Shown here piece by piece: positions 56,862 to 64,000 of a stretch of 64,000 nt of DNA (positions are counted from its first letter, which is position 1; every line of letters begins with the position of its first letter). The notes under the pieces are model-generated. The model did not search any database. It was not told where the DNA came from and saw only the letters and a list, made by a program, of their open reading frames with translations. The translations under genes and the position numbers were made by a program. Source of the DNA: Sthenelais limicola (lineage: Eukaryota > Annelida > Polychaeta > Phyllodocida > Sigalionidae); assembly GCA_942159475.1 (NCBI GenBank), contig OW804097.1:7283685-7347684 (forward strand), written 5' to 3'.

Positions 56862-59109
56862 GGATATGCCCGGTATCAAATCAAGTGGCAGCTCCTTAAA
56901 TCCTCAATAACTCAGGACATAATGATTCAATTTCTAAATAAAAAATAACCCTTATAAGCATTAAATGTTCCTTTACAAGTATACCAAAACATAACTATAT
57001 ATCATAAAAGGTTATCATGTGAGACATGAAAGCAAATGGATTACGTTTCCCCAAAACAGAAGTGTTTTGATGAGTAACATATATGGTTCAACTATAAATT
57101 CAATAATGCTGCAGTTGTTGCCATAAACTGGGCAAAAACCTGTTTTATAGTAACATATACATATAGTCCACCAATATAGCAACTTATTACCAATTGATTA
57201 TGTTTAGTATCCCTCGGAAAATTGGTAATAGAAGGCAATCTTTGATACCGGGCATCCCTTTACATATAATACCGGGCATCCCCCAGTAAAGTACTTTATA
57301 TCTGACCTCTCACTGTGGCTACAAAAGTGGACAAAACCACTTCAAACCTAGCAAATACATGAACAGCATATATTCGGTACATAATTGACCTAAATTCAAG
57401 TCACTCCTTGACTAAATATCACCTCACTTGGCCTGAGACAAATACCTTCTCATATATACCGGGCATCCCTCTATATACCGGGCATCCCCCAGAAGAGTAC
57501 ATATTATCTAACATCTCACTGTGGCTATTTAGATGGGCACAATCACCTGAAACTTAGTAATTACATAGGAAACATGTGTTGCAATTGATACAGGCTCTAA
57601 AATCAATGATAAAATCTCAATGTGATGGATCATAATATTTTTTGATAAAATTATATGGTGGTTGATAACATGAAAAAATCAAACTTTTCATATCTCATTT
57701 CTAATGTTGTCACATTTTAGGGGAGTGAACAGGCAACGTAACAGCAAAAAATACAGAAGATAAAGGTGCATGGGTAGCAGTTATGCTAAAAATTCTACCT
57801 TTCAGGGGATGCCCAGGGATGCCCGGTATCATGATTCTACATCAAGTTCAAATAAATTGCAGGGAAATAAGGCATAAAGCCACATCCATATATACAATAA
57901 GACATAATATGTTGGCATATTAAGTTTTATGGTGATTTTAGGTTCTCCAGTGACTTAGTCCAGGGTACACAGATTGAAGTGGGGATGCCCGGTATCAGGG
58001 GATGCCCGGTATCATCCATTCTTTTAATATACTTTAAAAAGGTCTCTACTGTATGTATGTACAAATTTCTCAGTTGAACTTCGAATGAGACATTGCAAGG
58101 AACATTGAGACAGTATATGAGGGCCCTATGTACAGTAGTTATGCTACCTTTCTATCATTTATCAACAGAAAATGATTTGTTGGGCATGCCCGGTATCAAT
58201 TAAAAACCCATTTGTCTCAACATGCCTGCCTCCAGATTCCTAAATGTTTGTTGAATTATGCATATGATACGTTTGATTAAAAAAACTTAACTTGACATGA
58301 CCCATATTGAGAAACAATTCTTAAATGTGCCTAGAAATCAAGTTCAGAGTTGATGATACCGGGTATCCCCTCTTGGATTCTTGTTAATTTTAAGGCTGAC
58401 CTACTCCTTCCCTTAACATTATGACAGAAACATGATTCACTAAGAATTGTTGAAAACAACTGTTTAGACATATTAATAATAATTAAACAGCTGAATATCA
58501 CACAGATGGCTGAGTCCTAAATATCCTAACAATATTTCCACTCCATACAGGTGCATGTATAATCATCAGTGACTCTCGTTCTAGGTGACAATGTCCAAGA
58601 AACCCCAGAAATACCTACCCAATAACTATATGGGGTGGTTGTCTTGGTTTCCAAAAGAGAAAACAGAGGCTTGGTCATACAAAAACTGTTTGAATGTGTG
58701 TCGTAGCTGTTCCTTTCTCTCCATACCGGGCATCCCTCAATATACCGGGTATACCCCCGACATCATTTGCATTCATATCTCAAATAAAAATTAATTTGGA
58801 AGGTTGTCATTTTGTGTGCATATTAGGATAGGTACTGGGATGACATATATAGGATCTTAGTTCCCCAGCTGCAGTAGAACTGGATCTACTTTATGATGTA
58901 TACATGGGGATACCCGGTACCAAATTGTATAAAATCTCTGGTCTGGTATACATTGAAACATGGCCCTGCTAATGTCGGCATTACTGTCCTAATTGTACCA
59001 GGATTGCATAGATAATATGTTAAAGTGTATTTTAGATATTTTAAATCATATATGACGGATAAATATTTACCCAGTATACAACAATCTATGTTTGATACCG
59101 GGCATCCCC
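56862..59109. repeat. Array of GATACCGGGCATCCCC motifs, about 165-190 bp spacing
   Basis: Fifteen copies of the 14-17 nt motif. GGGGATGCCCGGTATCA orientation: 56862, 57805 (partial), 57816, 57981, 57998, 58182, 58907. Complement orientation: 57244, 57269, 57456, 57475, 58355, 58723, 58742, 59094. Nodes have one copy or a close pair (11-25 bp apart), and nodes are 165-191 bp apart or twice that. Some flanks are also shared, e.g. TATCTnACnTCTCACTGTGGCTA after 57284 and 57490, and AGTTATGCTA...CTACCTTTC near 57780 and 58138. It looks like an ageing satellite-like array with a conserved box. Confidence 0.9.
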
Positions 59110-59637
59110 TAGTGACCAGAAAAGATTGGACATTTGAGTATAGAACTAACATACATTGATGAGGGCTTAGTAGAAGGCTTAAACTTTCCCAAGTTGTCAT
59201 AGATATGTATAAGAAATAAAACCAGGCGAAATGTAACACCTAGAACATTTAGTTTTTTTCAGAATGGCAGTATAATCTGAAAAAGTAGTGAATTCTGAGG
59301 TATTTTTATACGGATATAAACATTTAGACCGACTTATTACATACAAAACATCGAATATGTATACTAATGTATACATTTTCGTAAAGCTTAGGATGTCTGC
59401 TTTCCAATGATACCAGGATCATAAGGATTGATTAATTTATCTGCAATACCCATTCAGTATAATGTGCAAAGGTTGCAAATTTCGCAATTGTACATTCTAA
59501 AAAAATTTGACCCATATATTTTGTTGGTTGTGAATAGAAATCGACCTATTTTTATTGACAACCAATGTACTTTAGGTAATATGCAAGTATCGAAATGCTT
59601 TCACAAATACTAAACTTTGAATTAATATTTATTTCAG

Positions 59638-62263
59638 GATTTGCAAAAATACAATCCTGATTTTGTGATTGGACAAATAGAGAAATCTGGGTTCCGCGAT
59701 TCCAGTAGGGAGGGTTTCATAACCGCTTACATAGATGTCCATATCGCGAATAGCATGCTCAAAGAGGTATTCCAGCAGTCCTATGATGAGGCCCAACATC
59801 ATGATCTGGAGCCCCTGAAAACCCGGCTTGACACATTGGATAGGCTATTTAATGATGGGGTACAAGCCCTACAGGATTTCTTAAGGATGCAGATGCAGGC
59901 TGCGACGACGAAAGCATCACAAGCCTTGACTGGATACTATGGAAAATACAATACGGTTCTGCATGAAAGCAACACTGGCATCCCTGGCAGTTATAACACA
60001 TTGAAAATTACAACAAATGCACTAATTACTCAACACGTAGGGAAATTAAATTTATCTTAGTCTTAGTCTCTTCAATCTTGCTTTATACTTTCAGCAATAG
60101 AATTTAATATTCTTCACAGTATATTACGTATGTTGAGTGATTTGATACAGGGTGAAATAAGAGTACTATTTCTATTACTGTTTTTCCACAAACCTGTTGT
60201 TATTTTACGCTTTCAGATTTTTAATCCACATGAATATAAAGTTTTGAGTTATGAGGAGTGGCTGTCTGATAGATCGGGAGGTGGTATGGACAATCTCCGC
60301 GAACGAGATAAAAAATTACACGAGCGATGCAAACAGATGCAGACAAAATATATGTCTGGCAATTTCAAAGGCCCTGAAATCAAACTACCAGATAAATTGG
60401 GCATCGTTATGGTCGGAAATACTGGTTCGGGAAAAAGTCAAACTGGAAATCTCCTCCTGAATTCCGAGTTATTCAAAGTTGTTCATGGAATGCATGTGGG
60501 TACATTGCGAATTGAGAAGGGTTATGCAAAGCATAAGCATGATATTGTCATATTTGACACACCAGTTTTCCCAACATGTGAGACGGCCAGGCCCAGGGTT
60601 ATCTTTGAGTTAACGAAGGCAAGTTATTTTTGCATCAGTTGATGATAACAATTACTTCAAGCCTATATTTCTAAATGAAAGGTTATCAATCAAAGTGATT
60701 ATATATAAAACTTACACCAACAAATACATTCATACATAACAGATGCAGATATCTAAGCCTTCACACCATAAATTAAGAATAGTGGATCACTATTGTATAC
60801 TAGTTGACATATTGCTTGATACGTAGTGTTGTAAGGTTTGTCCCACACAACTTGTTACTTAATCATATGAAACATACATTAGTGGCATATTCACAGCAGA
60901 GAGGTTAGCGATTGGAAAGTCCTTTATAACAAAGATCTGGAAACGCAATTTGAAGATCATAATTGTTTTAATTACAGATTATCAATGCCTGTTCAGGTAG
61001 GATGCCTGCATTCCTCTGTGTTGTTAAAGACAGCCTGACTGCTGAAAGTGACTTTGGACAGCTGAAACTCATAAAGGTAACCAAATTGATAACCGAATTG
61101 TTCCTAGATAATTATTTGTCAAGGTATTCAAAAGGAAATGTCAGAGATGGCAATTCGAAGTAAAAATCAATTAAACTGTTTAAAATCCATTATATAGACC
61201 TATAATTCATACCATTCACAATGGTCTTGTTCATATAAAGGTGTACATTGGGTCGTGAAAACATTATTTTGTGTATCATGATTACGATATTTGGAATCCA
61301 TGAAACATTCAGTTGTTCATTTGTCTTTGGAAGGATATCTTGGGGACTGCAGCGCAAGAGCGGGCCATCATTTGCTTCACTAATGTGAACGAATTAGAGG
61401 CACAGAAGTCCATGAAACAATACCTGGAAGAGTTCCAAAATAGCGAAAACCAACGTCAAGATTCTGTCAAGAACATTGTTTTCACAGACCTTGGGGGACG
61501 CGTCGTGAGAGTTGATGGAAACTTAAAATATGCAAAGGTGAAGGAGTGCGCCCGAGATATTATTTTGTCTGCAGTGACAGACCTGCCCTCAAGAGAGTGT
61601 AAAGTAGCCCCGGAGCAAGATTATATCTCTAGTGTAGAATCACGTTTGAAGGATGATATCCAAAGGGTTGCAAGTGATGAGAAAGAGTCTGGTATGTTCC
61701 AAATTGGGGGGAATAATCTGGGTGACTTGAAAAAGATGCTTGAAGAGATTGAGAAGCATTCGCAATCATTAGCACCCTTGCCTATGGATCGTCTCCAGGA
61801 AGTCAACCGCGTTGCACGTGATGCCCTGCTAAGGGCGATGAAGAATGACAAAAATTTGCGTTCTGCCTGTATTGATCAAGTGTTGAAAAATAAAATTGGT
61901 GAAATGTTTCATAAACTCGGCCAAGAAGGGCGAGCGGTTATCATTGCAAACAATGAGAAAATCGTAGAACATGTGATGAAGACCTTAGATCATTATCAGA
62001 AATTATATGAAAACATCGTTTCAGAGCTTAACAAAACAGAAATAAAAGTATGCTCTGAACAATTGTTTGAGGAAGGAAGGGAAAACTATTATTCGCAGTC
62101 TGATATAGAGAATGAGATTGTGAAATCATTTACAAGGAAACGCGAACAGTTGTCTGAAAGAGTGACTGATGAAGGTGATAAAATGTTCATAGCTGAAGTA
62201 GCAAAAGGAAAAGAATGTTGTTTGACTGACCTCTTTGGTCAGTATGTCACTGCCAGTACATAA
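59638..62263 (+). CDS. AIG1-like GTPase gene without Hint (4 exons)
   Basis: Exons 59638-60036, 60217-60618, 60978-61076 and 61334-62263 are all phase 0 and total 610 codons with the stop. N-terminus (133 residues): helical, IANSMLKEVFQQSYDEAQHH and LDRLFNDGVQALQDFLRM. Exon 2 holds LGIVMVGNTGSGKSQTGNLL (P-loop GNTGSGKS, 60415-60438). G3 is DTPV (60556-60567) instead of D-x-x-G. Exon 3 is MPAFLCVVKDSLTAESDFGQLKLIK. Exon 4 opens with DILGTAAQERAIICFTNVNEL, where the G4 position is T-N-V-N, not an Asp-ending motif. A helical, charged C-terminal 290 residues follow. Intron 2 appears to be GC-AG (AAG|GCAAGT). The first donor (CAC|GTAGGG) is the weakest. The true start is upstream. Confidence 0.8.
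60619..60977 (+). other. Probable GC-AG intron
   Basis: The donor reads AAG|GCAAGT and the acceptor TTTAATTACAG|AT. Using GC at 60619 keeps phase 0 and joins FELTK to IINACSG. No GT donor in the correct phase is nearby. Confidence 0.6.
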
Positions 62264-62370
62264 ATGTAGCAAGTCTCATAGTCTTACAGTATCCAAAAGC
62301 CTAAATACAAGTGTTAGAGGTAAAGATTGTGTTTGATTTGTTTGATAATTGTTCAAAGTATTCCTGAAAT

Positions 62371-62376
62371 AATAAA
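62371..62376 (+). promoter_or_regulatory. Poly(A) signal of the second AIG1-like gene
   Basis: AATAAA 108 nt after the stop codon, in an AT-rich 3' region. Confidence 0.65.
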
Positions 62377-62399
62377 ACAAATACAATTGCAAAACTATG

Positions 62400-64000
62400 T
62401 TGGTGTCCCTCTTTTGTTGTGTGGCCTATTATCCGTTCCTGACCATTAGTCCCTAACCCAAACGAGTCCACCCACACTCTTGCATTGGATGCAGGCAGAC
62501 GCCAGATGAAAAGTAAACCTAGTGTATACAAAGATATACTAGTCAACTTGCGAAAATCAACTAGTTTGATTTATAACGTAACTAGTCATGTTTACATTTA
62601 CAATACTCATGTATACTCTGTTATGTCATCTTAGCCTGTAGTTATACATAGTTTTAAAATGTAACTGATTAAGACAAACTTAAGGCACAATCCTTATTCT
62701 AGTCAGATGTTCCAATCCCATTTGTACTTATAATTTGGACAAACAGAAGAAGAATATTTCAAATTCAAGATCGCTTAAGCCGACAGCCCACAATCTAGAC
62801 AAAGTATTTTTTCATGACAGACACAGACTCCTCCACATGTCTAAACTACAAGATTTATTCCCTAACACTTCCCCATTGCATCATTATTTTGTATTTCTCT
62901 TTTCAAAATAAACAATCAATTGTCCGCAGAGGTAAAAAAAGAACTGTTAATGCAAACGTTGCTCTTCCCAGGTGAAATCATCAGTTGATAAATATTGCTT
63001 TTTCATGTGTTCCTTCACATTAATGTCTCCATTAAATACAAGTATAGTAAACGCATCAAAAGTACCGATTAACACTTACATTTAGGGACAAGAGATGATT
63101 AATCGCCGGCAAGTAATATTTGAAGTACTCAGTGATATTGAAAGTACGAATCCCATCGTGATATCAGGCATATTACAAAAAATCAGATAACGGCTGAGGA
63201 GCGTGGCCACTTGATATTGATCTATGATACCGTGTGTTGAAGACAGTGGTACGGCCACTATCAAGAGCAAATGAAAAGGCCTATCAATCGGAAGCCAACC
63301 TTTCCCCTATAAGCACGCAACAGCCATTCTTCTATCGTCCTGTGAATTGAAGATGAGTTGGGTAGGTGTTTTGGCATATTCAAAGAACTAGTATAATGTT
63401 CCCAATTCTGTTTCACTGTGAGCTTTTCTTTAAATTGCTTTCTTTGCAAAATAATCTTAACTGTTCCAATTGCTCAAACACCTACGTCATAATAATATTT
63501 CATTAAAGGAGTACCGTGCATATAGATCATTTTCTGAGAAAGAAACACTTCTTTTCTTTGTAGTTTAGAAAAGTGTTCGGGGTAAGTGTTGATGGTGTTT
63601 CTTAATTTTCAAATACCACCAGGTCATTAGAAATAGAGATCAACAAAGTGTGATGTTAGAACAAGGCATAAAGCAACTGATTCTCCAACCCCACCGCCTC
63701 AGCAAATAGGTTATAGTTAAGATTATTCTTCCTTCAAACATACATGGATACATGTGGTATACTTTACTTAAGGGTTTTCGAGCCTATTTGAAAAAATATA
63801 TAGATTTTTTCTAAACTTGAATCATTTGTACATATGATCATCCCAAGGCCACATATGATTTTTAAAATTGATTCACCGTCTAGTTTTTGAAATATGGGTT
63901 GGCAAATATTTGGACCCTTTACTATTGGTTCCTATGGAAAATGATGACTTTTCAAAACCTATTCGTATTTCTCACCAAGAACGTGTACATATATACAGGT
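62400..64000. other. Non-coding stretch to window end
   Basis: AT-rich with no convincing reading frame, splice pattern or RNA. The next gene would lie beyond the window. Confidence 0.4.

Noticed and set aside
58886..59239. 117-residue minus-strand frame in the motif array
   Set aside because: No family, no splice or start context, and it crosses two copies of the GATACCGGG box; likely chance.
1..64000. CRISPR arrays, bacterial operons or ribosome-binding sites
   Set aside because: Introns, retroelements and composition show animal nuclear DNA; regularly spaced repeats found here are satellites or minisatellites.

Overview
The window is AT-rich animal DNA with introns, many decayed retroelements, microsatellites and one 200-base assembly gap. 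The gene and repeat content (AIG1/GIMAP-type GTPases, a Hedgehog-type Hint domain, Ngaro/DIRS and Ty3/gypsy elements, a CR1/Jockey-like LINE) suggests a marine invertebrate, perhaps a mollusc, brachiopod or other invertebrate bilaterian. I cannot fix the phylum from sequence alone.

Layout. 0-15 kb holds no convincing host gene. It contains a gypsy pol scrap at the left edge, repeat pairs, a complex inverted/direct repeat at 6-6.8 kb, a tRNA-like SINE head with an adjoining minisatellite, perfect-looking hairpins, and a minus-strand DIRS/Ngaro-like fragment. 15-28.3 kb is a nest of mobile elements. A degenerate Ty3/gypsy element (15.3-16.06 and 22.3-28.3 kb) is split by about 6.2 kb holding a LINE, and the LINE's ORF2 is itself split by a 1,467 bp DNA transposon with 34/35 matching terminal repeats and an AGAT target duplication. 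28.3-31 kb has another copy of the 6 kb repeat family and more hairpins.

31.2-38.7 kb (+) is the main host gene. Eight phase-compatible exons encode 997 residues or more, with an AIG1-type GTPase domain followed in the same last exon by a Hedgehog-type Hint (autoprocessing) domain. A Gln/Ser/Thr-rich 12-residue repeat exon just upstream may be its 5' part. The last 28 codons and the stop have been amplified as an 84 bp tandem repeat. 59.6-62.3 kb (+) is a second AIG1-like gene of four exons, without Hint and with altered G3 and G4 motifs. It shares exact intron positions with the first, so the two are diverged paralogues in a local cluster.

Between them are a minus-strand last exon of a single-pass membrane protein with a PPPY tail (45 kb), a Ngaro-type tyrosine-recombinase retroelement with intact split direct repeats but no reverse transcriptase (47-49 kb), a coiled-coil/zinc-finger gene behind a TATA promoter and an array of AGGTCA palindromes (51-52 kb, running into the gap), a 1.1 kb TC-to-GA strand switch (55-56 kb), and a striking 2.25 kb array of a 14-17 nt motif (GATACCGGGCATCCCC, both orientations) spaced at about 165-190 bp (56.9-59.1 kb).

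The most interesting gene is the AIG1-Hint fusion, and the most interesting non-coding structure is the GGGATGCCCGGTATC array. All exon structures come from reading splice signals and phases only. No searches or expression data were available.
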